A DNA stretch of 64,000 nt from Muriicola jejuensis (GCF_010671595.1 NZ_JAABOP010000002.1:186001-250000), one strand, 5' to 3'. Numbered from the stretch's first letter, positions 53,513 through 62,981 are shown. The notes: a model not told the origin generated them from the sequence alone. Translations and numbers: made by a program.

Positions 53513-55264
53513 TTATTGTTTCTTGGTCGTTATCTTGATTACACCATCTTTAGCGCGATCTCCATACTCCTTTACTGCAGCATCCCCCTTAAGGACCTCT
53601 ACCTTTTCTATCTCACTGGGAGACATCTTTTCGAATTCGGTCTTACTCATCTCTTTGCCATCTACAATAAAAAGGGGATCCTGACCTTTTTCGCTGTCCA
53701 TGAAGAAAAAGGAGTTCCCGCCTCTTTCGATGATCTCCATATCTTCATCATCATCCGAATCCTTCAGGATAAAGACGTTGCCCCCTTCTCCTTTTTGGAT
53801 CTTCCTGATCATTATACGTTCGCCATCTTCGCCCTCTTTCAATTCTTTCAATTCGGCTTCGCTCACTTCCTCTCCGTTCACTTTGATGACCTTTTTCCCG
53901 TCCTTCATCTCGACGAGAACTTCCATTTTCTCTCCCGCATCACTTCCGGTCCAATTAAATCCCCCTTCGTGATCTTCGCTGAGGATGCGCATTCTTTTAT
54001 GCATTTTTTCTTCCCCATCCTGATCTTCATCATCGAGGGTCTCAACAACGATCCTCTTGGTGAAGTTCTTATTCTTCGCATGTGATTTGCGGCTGGGCAT
54101 GCCGCTGAAGAATCCCATCTGGTAATCATCCCCTTCTCCTTCCACTCGGAAACTGAAGGGTTGGATAGGTGTATCACTGTTCTGGCTGTAATTGCCGCTT
54201 ATTCCTTTTTGGTCCCGGTAGCTGGCACTGATGGCAGTGATCTCACCGGCGCGGTTGCGTTTGATGTCCTTAAATTTGAGATCGATACCCCTTTCTTTCA
54301 TGAATTTAGTATCTGCTTTCATTTGTTCCTCGGTGTAGTCCTTGTCGATCACCACCTCTATTCGACTGATCTTCAATTCTACTTTCACATCCTTCTCTTT
54401 CTCCTGTGCCACCACTTTAGTGTTGAAGGTGAAAAGGAAGGCGGCCAGCAAGGGCAGTACGAGCGCATACTTAAGGACATTAAGGCGATTTGATTTTCTT
54501 TTGTGTAACATGACGATTCGTTTTTTGATTAATGAACTGTAAAAATGATTTGTAATGGGTGCGTAAATGGCGTTCGAAGACACCTTTAAAAGCGCATATT
54601 GGTAATTTCTTATGGATCGGGTCTGGCGAATGGCACTTGAATCGGCCAGAAATTCGAGATTTTGTTGCATATGCTTTTTGTAGAGCCAGCTAAAGGGGTT
54701 GATCCAAAGGACAATGGTCAGCATATGAGCGAGGAGTATATCCAGAGAATGTGCCTGGGAACAATGGGCTTTTTCGTGCTGCCTGATCGCATCCAGTTCT
54801 CCGGGACTGAACTGATCCGGGTTGTATATGACATAATTGAAAAAGGAGAATGGGGCCAGGTCCTGATCGGTCTCCACATAGCAGACGCCGTCGATTTTTC
54901 TCGGTCTATGGCTTTTCAGCAAACGGTAGAGTGAATGCAGCTGTAACGCAAATCTCAGTCCGAGGAAAATAACACCTGCCAGATAGACCACTGCCAGCAC
55001 TGAGATCCAGTCTAAACCCTGGGAAAGAGCAGGCAACGTATTTGCGGGCGTCATCGTTTCCACCGGGATATACATCACTGCTTCTGCAATCACATAGCGC
55101 TTGATCTCTACAAAAGGAAGCAGAAATGACAATAGAATTCCTCCCAGCAGGAAATGACGGTTTGCTTCAAAGAAGGTCTCTCTTTTTAAAAATATCAAAT
55201 AGACGCCCAGGAAAAGGATCAATATCCCGGAGGCTTTGGCGAGGTATAGGATGATGGCTTCCAT
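53513..55264 (-). CDS. M56 (BlaR1/MecR1-like) metallopeptidase with C-terminal TonB-plug-like domain
   Basis: 583 residues. About four membrane helices in residues 1-290 surround the zinc peptidase motif HEKAH (His163, Glu164, His167) and the downstream EFLADSSAI ligand region. Residues ~290-530 are a long charged, partly repetitive extracytoplasmic or linker region rich in Asp/Glu/Lys/Met. The last ~55 residues (DPLFIVDGKEMSKTEFEKM ... DRAKDGVIKITTKK) match the plug domain of TonB-dependent receptors. There is no penicillin-binding sensor domain. It follows the BlaI-type gene by 1 nt, so it probably cleaves or inactivates that repressor on a signal. Confidence 0.85.
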   Translation of the reverse strand: MEAIILYLAKASGILILFLGVYLIFLKRETFFEANRHFLLGGILLSFLLPFVEIKRYVIAEAVMYIPVETMTPANTLPALSQGLDWISVLAVVYLAGVIFLGLRFALQLHSLYRLLKSHRPRKIDGVCYVETDQDLAPFSFFNYVIYNPDQFSPGELDAIRQHEKAHCSQAHSLDILLAHMLTIVLWINPFSWLYKKHMQQNLEFLADSSAIRQTRSIRNYQYALLKVSSNAIYAPITNHFYSSLIKKRIVMLHKRKSNRLNVLKYALVLPLLAAFLFTFNTKVVAQEKEKDVKVELKISRIEVVIDKDYTEEQMKADTKFMKERGIDLKFKDIKRNRAGEITAISASYRDQKGISGNYSQNSDTPIQPFSFRVEGEGDDYQMGFFSGMPSRKSHAKNKNFTKRIVVETLDDEDQDGEEKMHKRMRILSEDHEGGFNWTGSDAGEKMEVLVEMKDGKKVIKVNGEEVSEAELKELKEGEDGERIMIRKIQKGEGGNVFILKDSDDDEDMEIIERGGNSFFFMDSEKGQDPLFIVDGKEMSKTEFEKMSPSEIEKVEVLKGDAAVKEYGDRAKDGVIKITTKKQ

Positions 55265-55265
55265 C

Positions 55266-55628
55266 TTATTTATTTCTTTCGATCAGGTCAATGATTTCTT
55301 TCAACTCTTCCACGGAAATTTTCTCTTCCTTGGCAAAGAAGGAGACCAGGCTTTTGTAGGAATGGTCGTAGAAGTCGGCAATGGACTCGTTTACAAACCG
55401 CTTCCTGTAGGCCTCCTTTGATACGAGAGGATAATAACGGTGTGTATTTCCGAAGGCTTCATGGCTTACATATTCCTTGTCTTCGAGGTTCCTCACAATG
55501 GTAGACAAGGTGTTGTAATGAGGTGGATCGTCTACGATCTCGGCCAGGATCTCCTTGACGAAGGCCTTTTCGAGTTTCCAGAGGATCTTCATCACCTCTT
55601 CTTCTCTGTTGGTAAGTTTTTTCATCAT
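55266..55628 (-). CDS. BlaI/MecI-family transcriptional repressor
   Basis: 120 residues. The winged-helix DNA-binding domain (~1-80) is typical: LTNREEEVMKILWKLEKAFVKEILAEI ... YNTLSTIVRNLEDKEYVSHEAFGNTHRYYPLV, with a C-terminal dimerisation helix pair (~85-120). The gene starts within the stop of the serine hydrolase and ends 1 nt before the M56 gene. It likely represses its own operon through the TAGTT/AACTA sites at 57126-57160. Confidence 0.92.
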   Translation of the reverse strand: MMKKLTNREEEVMKILWKLEKAFVKEILAEIVDDPPHYNTLSTIVRNLEDKEYVSHEAFGNTHRYYPLVSKEAYRKRFVNESIADFYDHSYKSLVSFFAKEEKISVEELKEIIDLIERNK

Positions 55629-57073
55629 TACGGTGTTGATTTATTTAATTCGAGAAGGGCTTCGCGGGCCGATTGGAGGTCAGGCCTTATCTGCAAGGCT
55701 TTTTCATAGGCAGCGATGGCCTCTTTTCTAAGGCCCTTTACCCTCAGGGCTTCTCCATAGCTATCCCAGCAATTAGCCACCTCAGGGAATAGTTCGGTGT
55801 TGAGTTTAAAGAGTTTTATGGCCGACTCCGGATCTTCGGCTCCATAAAGATATGCGTACCCCAGGTTGTTGAGTATTAAATCCCTTGGATCTGTAGGGTG
55901 AAAGTTCACCGTGAGGGAGTCGAAGTGTTGCCGTATGTACTCCGTGCCTTTTTCCTCAAAATGAATCCTGACATTTTGAATAGCAGGTAGCATAGGTTTT
56001 TGAATATCCTTGCCTCGATACAGAGAAAGGATATCGAGGCCTACGCGTTCTGCCACCGGTTCGTCCATGTTGGCAAATACAATGATGCTGAGATCCATGT
56101 CGATGACCTGAAGGAGTACCGAGTTGAATCCCTCGAATCCTCCGGCGGCACTTGCAGCGGCCCCTGCGGGCATTTCCCTTATAAATTGAAATTGCGGATC
56201 GTCGGCCTTTGTGGCTGCGGAAAGAAGGGTGGTATCGTAATAATAAGAGTGATAAAATGTTCTGACATCTTCCGTGGTGGAGATAAATCCCCCATCGGGA
56301 TTGGGACTATCCTGAATCGGGATATTCTCTTCCAAAACTCCCAAAGGAGTGAAGTAATATCCCTTTGCGATCCGTTCTTCAAGTCCGGTGAAATTTTTGA
56401 GATAGGTATTCTGCAATCCCAATTTCTCAACGATGCGCTCACGTACATTGTCGAAGTACGATTTACCGCTGACTACTTCAATGACCTTACCCAGGATCAC
56501 ATAGCCCAAATTAGAATAGGCATCCGATTCACCTGGCGCAAAAAGGAGTTCATAGCTCTTCGCCCTTTCTACAATGGCATTTAATGTTCTATCCTCCAGG
56601 GGGAGATCAAAGTAGTCGGGACCGTGATAATCTCCGAATCCGGCCCGGTGCTCCAGCAGATGTTCAATGGTTACTTCCTTGACCCTGGGGTCTTCGAATC
56701 CGGGCACATGATCCATTAGGCGATCAGAAAGTTTTAATTTGCCTTCTTCGGCCAATTGCTTCACGACGACCTGTGTAAAAGTCTTGTTCATGCTACCGAT
56801 ATCGAAAAGGGTGCCGAGTTCATTGGGTTTGCCCGATTCTCTGTCGGCCAGGCCATATGCCTTATGGAATATCGCATTTCCATGATCTGCAATGAGCACC
56901 ACTCCCGAAAATATCCCGAGGTCGATGTATTCCTGTACCAGTGGATCAATTTTGGAAACAAAATCTGATCTTTCCTCTTGAGTGGCAAATGCCGACTCAT
57001 CGACTTGTTTATTGTCCTTGCAATTGGTCAACAGGAATAATCCTATAAGACCTAAGGTTATGCCTTTTTTCAT
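55628..57073 (-). CDS. Serine hydrolase (class C beta-lactamase/PBP-like) with TPR tail
   Basis: 481 residues. Lipobox-like start (FLLTNCKD, Cys ~18). The SxxK motif is Ser94-MNK (DIGSMNKTFTQ) and the second motif YSN is at 186-188. A clear KTG-equivalent is not evident; GGFEGFNS may occupy that position. Residues ~390-478 contain TPR-like helices (AIKLFKLNTELFPEVANCWDSYGEAL, KEAIAAYEKALQIRPD). Members hydrolyse esters, peptides or beta-lactams. It leads an operon with BlaI- and BlaR-like genes, overlapping the next start by 1 nt. Confidence 0.88.
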   Translation of the reverse strand: MKKGITLGLIGLFLLTNCKDNKQVDESAFATQEERSDFVSKIDPLVQEYIDLGIFSGVVLIADHGNAIFHKAYGLADRESGKPNELGTLFDIGSMNKTFTQVVVKQLAEEGKLKLSDRLMDHVPGFEDPRVKEVTIEHLLEHRAGFGDYHGPDYFDLPLEDRTLNAIVERAKSYELLFAPGESDAYSNLGYVILGKVIEVVSGKSYFDNVRERIVEKLGLQNTYLKNFTGLEERIAKGYYFTPLGVLEENIPIQDSPNPDGGFISTTEDVRTFYHSYYYDTTLLSAATKADDPQFQFIREMPAGAAASAAGGFEGFNSVLLQVIDMDLSIIVFANMDEPVAERVGLDILSLYRGKDIQKPMLPAIQNVRIHFEEKGTEYIRQHFDSLTVNFHPTDPRDLILNNLGYAYLYGAEDPESAIKLFKLNTELFPEVANCWDSYGEALRVKGLRKEAIAAYEKALQIRPDLQSAREALLELNKSTP

Positions 57074-57125
57074 AGTTTGAATTATTACACATCAAAGGAC
57101 TTCAAGAGACCTGATCAAACCTACT

Positions 57126-57160
57126 ACTAAAAAAATAGTTATACAACTAAATTTGTAGTT
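57126..57160 (-). promoter_or_regulatory. Probable BlaI-type operator array
   Basis: A chain of alternating half-sites: ACTA-N6-TAGTT (57126-57140), TAGTT-N4-AACTA (57136-57149) and AACTA-N6-TAGTT (57145-57160). It lies about 55-90 nt upstream of the serine hydrolase start. The dyads fit the ACTA/TAGT-type sites of this repressor family; assignment is inferred. Confidence 0.5.
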
Positions 57161-57246
57161 ATTTAACATTTCGACGGATCCATTCCCGGAGAGAAAAGCT
57201 GAGTGCTGTACATCAGGAATCCCTTATATTTGCCAAAATTTCAATA

Positions 57247-58185
57247 TTGCAGCATTTCCTTTTTATCGTTCTGGGCCTGATATTGCTTATTCTTGGAGGG
57301 AACTGGCTTCTTAAAGCAGCTGTAGCCCTTTCTCTGAGGCTCAGGATACCCAGGATCATCATAGGGATGACCATAGTTTCCTTCGCCACCTCGGCACCGG
57401 AATTGATCGTCAGCGTCACGGCAGCCCTGGAGGGTTTTCCGGATCTCGCGCTGGGAAACGTGATAGGCTCCAATATCGCCAATTTAGGGTTGATATTAGG
57501 GATCATCCTGATCCTCGGGCCCATTGAAGTCAGAAAGAGTTTTTATATCGTAGACTGGCCGGTGATGATGGCCGCTTCATTGATGGTCTTTTTCCTGATC
57601 TATTTTGACGGGGAGATCGGTGCGCTCGAAGGCGGGTCAATGATCGCCTGTCTCTTCCTCTTCCTGGTCTTCTTACTCAGGTTTCAACAACCTGCGGTAG
57701 TGGAGGAGCACAACAAGGCCATTCTACCCCTGCCCTTGTATAAATCGGTTTTGTTCCTGGGCTTGGGGGGAGTCGGGCTGTGGGCAGGTTCTGAATTCCT
57801 GATCTACGGCGCCGTGGGTCTGGCTTCGTTTTACGAGGTCAGTGAAAGGGTTATTGGGATCACCGTGGTTTCCGTAGGGACAAGCATCCCCGAACTGGCA
57901 GCGTCCGTCATTGCCATCCTCAAAAAGGAAAAGGCTATCAGCCTCGGGAATCTCATCGGCTCCAACATCTTTAATTTGCTGGCGGTACTCGGGATTACCT
58001 CTATGGTCAGCCCCATTCACGTCATAGACCAGGGCTTGCTTACGAACGATATTTTCTGGATGCTGGGTTTTGCCTTTCTTGTACTTCCCCTCGTCTTCTT
58101 TCCCAAAGGCCTCAGGCTGGGGTGGCATGACGGTGTCATACTCCTGCTGTGCTATGCCGCTTTCGTGGTTCTCACTTTAGCTTAG
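57247..58185 (+). CDS. CaCA-family Na+(K+)/Ca2+ exchanger (YrbG-like)
   Basis: 312 residues with about ten helices and two alpha-repeats: GMTIVSFATSAPELIVSVTAAL ... LGNVIGSNIANLGLILG and GITVVSVGTSIPELAASVIAI ... LGNLIGSNIFNLLAVLG, whose acidic residues bind Ca2+. No signal or large regulatory loop. The start is a TTG; no in-frame ATG upstream fits the family's N-terminus. It probably extrudes Ca2+ at the inner membrane. Convergent with the GSII gene. Confidence 0.92.
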   Translation: MQHFLFIVLGLILLILGGNWLLKAAVALSLRLRIPRIIIGMTIVSFATSAPELIVSVTAALEGFPDLALGNVIGSNIANLGLILGIILILGPIEVRKSFYIVDWPVMMAASLMVFFLIYFDGEIGALEGGSMIACLFLFLVFLLRFQQPAVVEEHNKAILPLPLYKSVLFLGLGGVGLWAGSEFLIYGAVGLASFYEVSERVIGITVVSVGTSIPELAASVIAILKKEKAISLGNLIGSNIFNLLAVLGITSMVSPIHVIDQGLLTNDIFWMLGFAFLVLPLVFFPKGLRLGWHDGVILLLCYAAFVVLTLA

Positions 58186-58205
58186 CCGGTATTTCTGGTC
58201 CAAAT

Positions 58206-58242
58206 AAAAAAACCGCCACGGGAAATCCCAGTGGCGGTCTTA
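58206..58242. terminator. Bidirectional terminator between exchanger and GSII
   Basis: Stem ACCGCCAC/GTGGCGGT (58212-58238), extended by GGG/CCC, with A-tracts on the left and T/A-rich sequence on the right. Confidence 0.75.
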
Positions 58243-58260
58243 AAACTAGCTTTAAAATAG

Positions 58261-59283
58261 TTATACGGTCGCTTTGATCTTGGCAGACTTCACAGTCTTT
58301 ACGATCCTTCCCGCTATCTTGTAAGGATCGCCGTTGGAAGCAGGACGCCTGTCTTCCAGCCATCCTTTCCATCCACGCTCCACGGTGGCGATGGGGATCC
58401 TGATAGAGGCACCCCTGTCTGAAATACCGTAACTGAAATCGTTGATGGATGCAGTTTCGTGCAGTCCGGTCAGGCGCTGGTCGTTGAATTCTCCATACAC
58501 GGCGATGTGCTCTTTCGCAACAGGCCTGAATGCCTCGCAAACGGCCTCATAGACTTCCTTGCTTCCTGCGTTACGCAGCAGGCTGTTAGAGAAGTTGGCG
58601 TGCATTCCGGATCCGTTCCAGTCCCCTTTGATGGGTTTTGGGTGGTATTCTATATAATATCCATAAGACTCTGTAAGCCTGTCGAGGAGATATCTCGCAA
58701 CCCAGACCTGGTCACCCGCGTTCTTTGCCCCCTTGGCAAAGATCTGGAATTCCCATTGTCCTGAGGCTACTTCCTGGTTGATCCCTTCAAAATTGATACC
58801 GGCTTCTAGACAGATGTCGGCATGCTCTTCGACAAAGTCACGGCCATGGGTATTTTTTCCGCCTACGGAACAGTAGTACATTCCCTGTGGCCCGGGATAC
58901 CCTCCAACGGGAAATCCGAGTGGCAACTGTGTACTTTTATCCATGATAAAGTATTCCTGCTCAAAACCGAACCAGAAGTCGTTGTCATCGTCATCGATCT
59001 TCGCCCTGTGGTTGGATTCGTGTGGGGTACCGTCAGGGTTCAAAACTTCGGTCATCACCAGATATCCGTTCACCCTTGTGGGATCCGGGAAAATGGCCAC
59101 TGGCTTCAGCAGACAATCAGAGGATCCTCCTTCGGCCTGCTTGGTCGAACTTCCGTCAAACGACCAAATGGGACAGTCCTCCAGTTTTCCACTGAAATTC
59201 TCCTCGATCTTTGTCTTGCTGCGCATGTTCTGGGTAGGGGTGTAACCATCCAGCCAGATGTATTCTAATTTTGCTTTGCTCAT
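58261..59283 (-). CDS. Glutamine synthetase type II (eukaryote-like)
   Basis: 340 residues. N-terminal beta-grasp domain (KLEYIWLDGYTPTQNMRSKTKI) and catalytic domain with the GSII motifs WSFDGSST, FGFEQEYFIMD (metal-binding Glu), NFEGINQEVASGQWEFQI and GDWNGSGMHANFS. Makes glutamine from glutamate and ammonia with ATP. GSII is shorter than GSI (about 450-470) and is common in Bacteroidota. It is divergent from the GSIII gene across a 212-nt region. Confidence 0.95.
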   Translation of the reverse strand: MSKAKLEYIWLDGYTPTQNMRSKTKIEENFSGKLEDCPIWSFDGSSTKQAEGGSSDCLLKPVAIFPDPTRVNGYLVMTEVLNPDGTPHESNHRAKIDDDDNDFWFGFEQEYFIMDKSTQLPLGFPVGGYPGPQGMYYCSVGGKNTHGRDFVEEHADICLEAGINFEGINQEVASGQWEFQIFAKGAKNAGDQVWVARYLLDRLTESYGYYIEYHPKPIKGDWNGSGMHANFSNSLLRNAGSKEVYEAVCEAFRPVAKEHIAVYGEFNDQRLTGLHETASINDFSYGISDRGASIRIPIATVERGWKGWLEDRRPASNGDPYKIAGRIVKTVKSAKIKATV

Positions 59284-59495
59284 AATCTTGCGAGTTAAAT
59301 TTTCAAATTTTTAAGATCGTCAAAAATATAGTTTTTGAGGAGATATATGGAAACTTTTGGGGGGTAATTATCAATAAATCAGACAAAATTATCAACACCC
59401 CCATTTTTTAGGGGGTTAATTGTAAAAATTTTATTTTATGGAAGGATAAGTGCGAAATGTTTAATTTTGCTGATGCATCTTAAGCCATTGAAATC
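59284..59495. promoter_or_regulatory. Shared divergent control region of GSII and GSIII
   Basis: Each side has a TAnnTTTG-like -7 box: TATTTTTG on the minus strand at 59321-59328 and TAATTTTG on the plus strand at 59462-59469. Between them are GGGGGGTAATTA (59359-59370), its inverted counterpart AATTATCAACACCCCC (59387-59402) and a direct copy AGGGGGTTAATT (59410-59421), which may be regulator sites. Confidence 0.5.
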
Positions 59496-61682
59496 ATGTC
59501 TACACAAAGAACGAATGCCGTATTGGAGAGCGGCCGCCGAAAACCCGTTTCAGTTGTTGAAAATACAAGAAGATCTGAGTTTTTCGGGTCTCATGTGTTC
59601 AACGAGGAAAAAATGATCCAGTACCTTACGCGTGACGCCTTTGAAAGCGTAAAAAATGCCATTTTCACAGGTTCAAAGATCGACCGCAAAATGGCAGACC
59701 AGATCGCGGAATCCATGAAGGCCTGGGCCCTTTCCATGGGTGCAACCCACTACACGCATTGGTTTCAGCCCCTTACCGGCGCCACGGCCGAAAAACACGA
59801 TGCCTTTTTCGACCTGTTACCAGATGGACGGGCCCTGGAGAAATTCGGGGGCGGGCAGTTGGTTCAACAGGAACCAGACGCCTCGAGCTTCCCCAGCGGG
59901 GGTATTCGAAATACTTTCGAAGCCCGGGGGTATACCGCCTGGGATCCTTCTTCCCCCGCCTTTATTTACGGTGCCACCCTCTGTATACCCACGATCTTTG
60001 TCTCTTACACAGGGGAGGCCCTCGACAACAAAGCTCCCTTGCTGCGTGCGCTCCATGCCGTGGATCAGGCGGCCACCGGAGTGGCCCGCTATTTCGATAA
60101 ATCGGTCAACAAGGTCATGGCCACCCTGGGATGGGAACAGGAATACTTTCTGGTAGACAAGGCCCTGGCAGCTTCCAGACCCGACCTGGTGCTGACGGGT
60201 CGAACGCTGGTGGGCCAGGCTGCCGCCAAAGGACAGCAGCTGGATGACCATTATTTTGGCGTTATACCCCTGAGGGCCATCAACTTTATGAAGGACCTGG
60301 AGGTGGAATGCACGAAACTGGGTATTCCTGTAAAGACCAGGCACAACGAGGTGGCCCCGAACCAGTTCGAGCTTGCCCCTGTATTCGAGGAAGCCAATCT
60401 GGCGGTAGACCACAACCTGTTGTTGATGGATATCATGGAAAAGATAGCTGACCGGCACGACCTGAAAGTGCTTTTCCACGAAAAACCCTTTGCCGGTATC
60501 AACGGTTCTGGCAAGCACAATAACTGGTCTCTGGCCACTGACACGGGCGTAAACCTGCTCAGCCCGGGATCCACCCCTATGAAGAACCTGCAGTTCCTCA
60601 CTTTTTTTGTCAATACGATCAAGGCGGTTGACACTTATGAGGAATTGCTGCGAGCCTCCATTGCCTCGGCTACCAACGACCATCGCCTGGGGGCTAACGA
60701 AGCACCCCCTGCCATATTCTCCATCTTTATAGGAGAACAGCTCAGCGCCGTCCTGGATGAACTGGAAGGCGTCTCCCAGGGAAAACTCTCTCCCGAGGAG
60801 AAAACCGAACTCAAATTAAACGTGGTAGGCAAGATCCCTGAAATCCTGCTCGACAATACGGACAGAAACCGGACCTCTCCCTTTGCTTTTACCGGGAACA
60901 AATTTGAGATGAGGGGGGTAGGGGCCAAGATGAACTGTGCCAAACCCATGACGGTCCTGAATACTATTGTGGCTCGGCAACTGATCGAGTTCAAAAAGGA
61001 GGTCGATAAACTCATCGATAAAAAGAAACTCAAAAAAGACGAGGCCATCTTCAACGTGCTGAGAGAGTACATCAAAGCCTCGAAAAGGATCCGATTTGAC
61101 GGGGACGGATATAGCGAAAGCTGGCAAAAGGAGGCGGCAAAGCGAAAATTGAGCAATAATAAGACTACACCGGAAGCCCTGGAAGTGGTCGTATCCAAAA
61201 GCTCCCTCAATCTCTTCCAGGAGATGCAGGTAATGAGTGAGGTGGAAGTCAGGGCAAGGCATGAGGTAGATCTTGAGACCTACATCCTCCAGACCCAGAT
61301 CGAAGGCCGGGTCTTTAACGAGCTGGTCAACACACACATCATCCCTGCGGCCATCGGTTATCAGAACAAGCTGATCGATAACATCAGGGGGGTCAAGGAG
61401 ATCTATGGTTCAGGATTCAAGCAGCATGCAGAGGCAGCGCTGGCCATACTGGAAGAGATATCCGGACACCTGGCGGCTACCCATAAAAAGTCGGAGGCCA
61501 TGACGGAAGCCCGGAAAAAAGCCAATTCGGAGGTGGACATTCGCAAAAAAGCCCAGGCGTATTGCCATGAGGTAAGGCCTTATTTTGAGGATATCCGATA
61601 CCACTGTGACAAGTTGGAACAGCTGGTGGAAGACAAGGACTGGCCTCTGGCCAAGTACCGGGAACTCCTCTTTATCCGATAG
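59496..61682 (+). CDS. glnN: Glutamine synthetase type III
   Basis: 728 residues, the GSIII length. It has the GSIII-specific N-terminal domain (HVFNEEKMIQYLTRDAF, ATHYTHWFQPLTG, EKHDAF) and the catalytic core (GWEQEYFLVD, KTRHNEVAPNQFELAPVFEEAN, GINGSGKHNNWSLAT, NDHRLGANEAPPAI). The C-terminal third is a helical extension. Makes glutamine; probably regulated with GSII through the shared intergenic region. The gene symbol follows GSIII usage. Confidence 0.95.
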   Translation: MSTQRTNAVLESGRRKPVSVVENTRRSEFFGSHVFNEEKMIQYLTRDAFESVKNAIFTGSKIDRKMADQIAESMKAWALSMGATHYTHWFQPLTGATAEKHDAFFDLLPDGRALEKFGGGQLVQQEPDASSFPSGGIRNTFEARGYTAWDPSSPAFIYGATLCIPTIFVSYTGEALDNKAPLLRALHAVDQAATGVARYFDKSVNKVMATLGWEQEYFLVDKALAASRPDLVLTGRTLVGQAAAKGQQLDDHYFGVIPLRAINFMKDLEVECTKLGIPVKTRHNEVAPNQFELAPVFEEANLAVDHNLLLMDIMEKIADRHDLKVLFHEKPFAGINGSGKHNNWSLATDTGVNLLSPGSTPMKNLQFLTFFVNTIKAVDTYEELLRASIASATNDHRLGANEAPPAIFSIFIGEQLSAVLDELEGVSQGKLSPEEKTELKLNVVGKIPEILLDNTDRNRTSPFAFTGNKFEMRGVGAKMNCAKPMTVLNTIVARQLIEFKKEVDKLIDKKKLKKDEAIFNVLREYIKASKRIRFDGDGYSESWQKEAAKRKLSNNKTTPEALEVVVSKSSLNLFQEMQVMSEVEVRARHEVDLETYILQTQIEGRVFNELVNTHIIPAAIGYQNKLIDNIRGVKEIYGSGFKQHAEAALAILEEISGHLAATHKKSEAMTEARKKANSEVDIRKKAQAYCHEVRPYFEDIRYHCDKLEQLVEDKDWPLAKYRELLFIR

Positions 61683-61718
61683 CGAATTAAATGCCGGGGA
61701 TGGCCTGCATATGATTTC

Positions 61719-61741
61719 ATTCTCCTATTTTTGCGGAGAAT
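61719..61741 (+). promoter_or_regulatory. -7 element inside a 7-bp inverted repeat before the AIR synthase gene
   Basis: TATTTTTG (61726-61733) is a good -7 box. It lies in the loop between perfect arms ATTCTCC (61719-61725) and GGAGAAT (61735-61741). No TTG is at the ideal distance upstream. The leader to the GTG start would be very short. Confidence 0.45.
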
Positions 61742-61756
61742 CATGAATTACTCACC

Positions 61757-62929
61757 GTGGCGGTAAGCAAACGATACCAGCAAAGAGGCGTTTCGGCCTC
61801 CAAGGAAGACGTACACAAGGCGATCAGAAATATTGACAAAGGCCTATTCCCGAAGGCGTTCTGCAAGATCGTCCCGGATACGCTCACAGGGGACGATGAG
61901 TATTGCCTGGTCATGCACGCCGATGGGGCAGGGACCAAATCTTCCCTGGCCTATATGTACTGGAAGGAGACCGGAGACCTGTCTGTTTGGAAAGGCATCG
62001 CTCAGGATGCCCTGGTCATGAACCTGGACGACCTGCTTTGTGTGGGCGTCACTGAAAATATCCTCCTGTCATCCACTATTGGAAGAAATAAAAACCTCAT
62101 TCCCGGAGAGGTGATCGAAGCTATCATTACCGGGACCGAGGAGTTCATTGAGGCTATGGGGGCTCATGGGGTGAAGATCCAATCGACCGGAGGGGAGACT
62201 GCCGATGTGGGCGACCTCGTGAGGACCATCATCGTAGATTCGACGGTCACGGCTCGGATCCGAAGGGACAAGGTCATCGACAATGCCCGCATCAGGCCGG
62301 GCGATGTCATAGTGGGCCTGGCCTCTTTTGGAAAATCGACCTACGAATCGGAATACAATGGCGGGATGGGAAGCAACGGCCTCACCTCGGCCCGTCATGA
62401 TGTGTTCGGCAAAGAGTTAGCAAAGCGCTATCCCGAGAGTTTTGACCCTTCCGTGCCCGAGGATCTCGTATACTCCGGAAAATTAAAACTGACAGACACG
62501 GTTGCTGATGTTCCCCTGGACGCCGGGAAACTGGTCTTGTCACCTACGCGCACCTATGCCCCGGTGATCAAAAAGATTCTGGAAAAATACGGTCCGAATG
62601 AACTCCACGGTATGGTGCACTGCAGCGGAGGGGCCCAGACCAAGATCCTTCATTTCCTGGACAGGAACCACGTGATCAAGGATAACCTGTTTCCCGTTCC
62701 CCCTTTGTTCCGGTTGATACAGGAACAATCGGGCACCGACTGGAAAGAGATGTACCAGGTATTCAATTGCGGCCATCGCATGGAGCTTTACGTGGAAGAA
62801 CAGATCGCCTCAGACCTGATCTCCATTTCCGAAAGTTTCGGGATACCCGCCCTGGTCATTGGGAGGGTGGAAGCGCATCCTCAAAAGAAGCTGACCATCG
62901 AGGGTCCGAACGGGACGTATTCATATTAG
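61757..62929 (+). CDS. purM: Phosphoribosylformylglycinamidine cyclo-ligase (AIR synthase)
   Basis: 390 residues of the PurM/SelD ATP-grasp-like family. Signatures are DDEYCLVMHADGAGTKSSLAYMYWKET, DALVMNLDDLLCVG, STGGETADVGDLVRTIIVDST, GDVIVGLASFGKST and the C-terminal MYQVFNCGHRMELYV. Expected to make aminoimidazole ribonucleotide in purine synthesis. This is the longer Bacteroidota form. The start is GTG at 61757, because an ATG 14 nt upstream is out of frame. Confidence 0.88.
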   Translation: MAVSKRYQQRGVSASKEDVHKAIRNIDKGLFPKAFCKIVPDTLTGDDEYCLVMHADGAGTKSSLAYMYWKETGDLSVWKGIAQDALVMNLDDLLCVGVTENILLSSTIGRNKNLIPGEVIEAIITGTEEFIEAMGAHGVKIQSTGGETADVGDLVRTIIVDSTVTARIRRDKVIDNARIRPGDVIVGLASFGKSTYESEYNGGMGSNGLTSARHDVFGKELAKRYPESFDPSVPEDLVYSGKLKLTDTVADVPLDAGKLVLSPTRTYAPVIKKILEKYGPNELHGMVHCSGGAQTKILHFLDRNHVIKDNLFPVPPLFRLIQEQSGTDWKEMYQVFNCGHRMELYVEEQIASDLISISESFGIPALVIGRVEAHPQKKLTIEGPNGTYSY

Positions 62930-62981
62930 GTATACGATTCTTTCCAAAGCTTCGTTCTCTTATAAAGAAAACTGCATCCAT

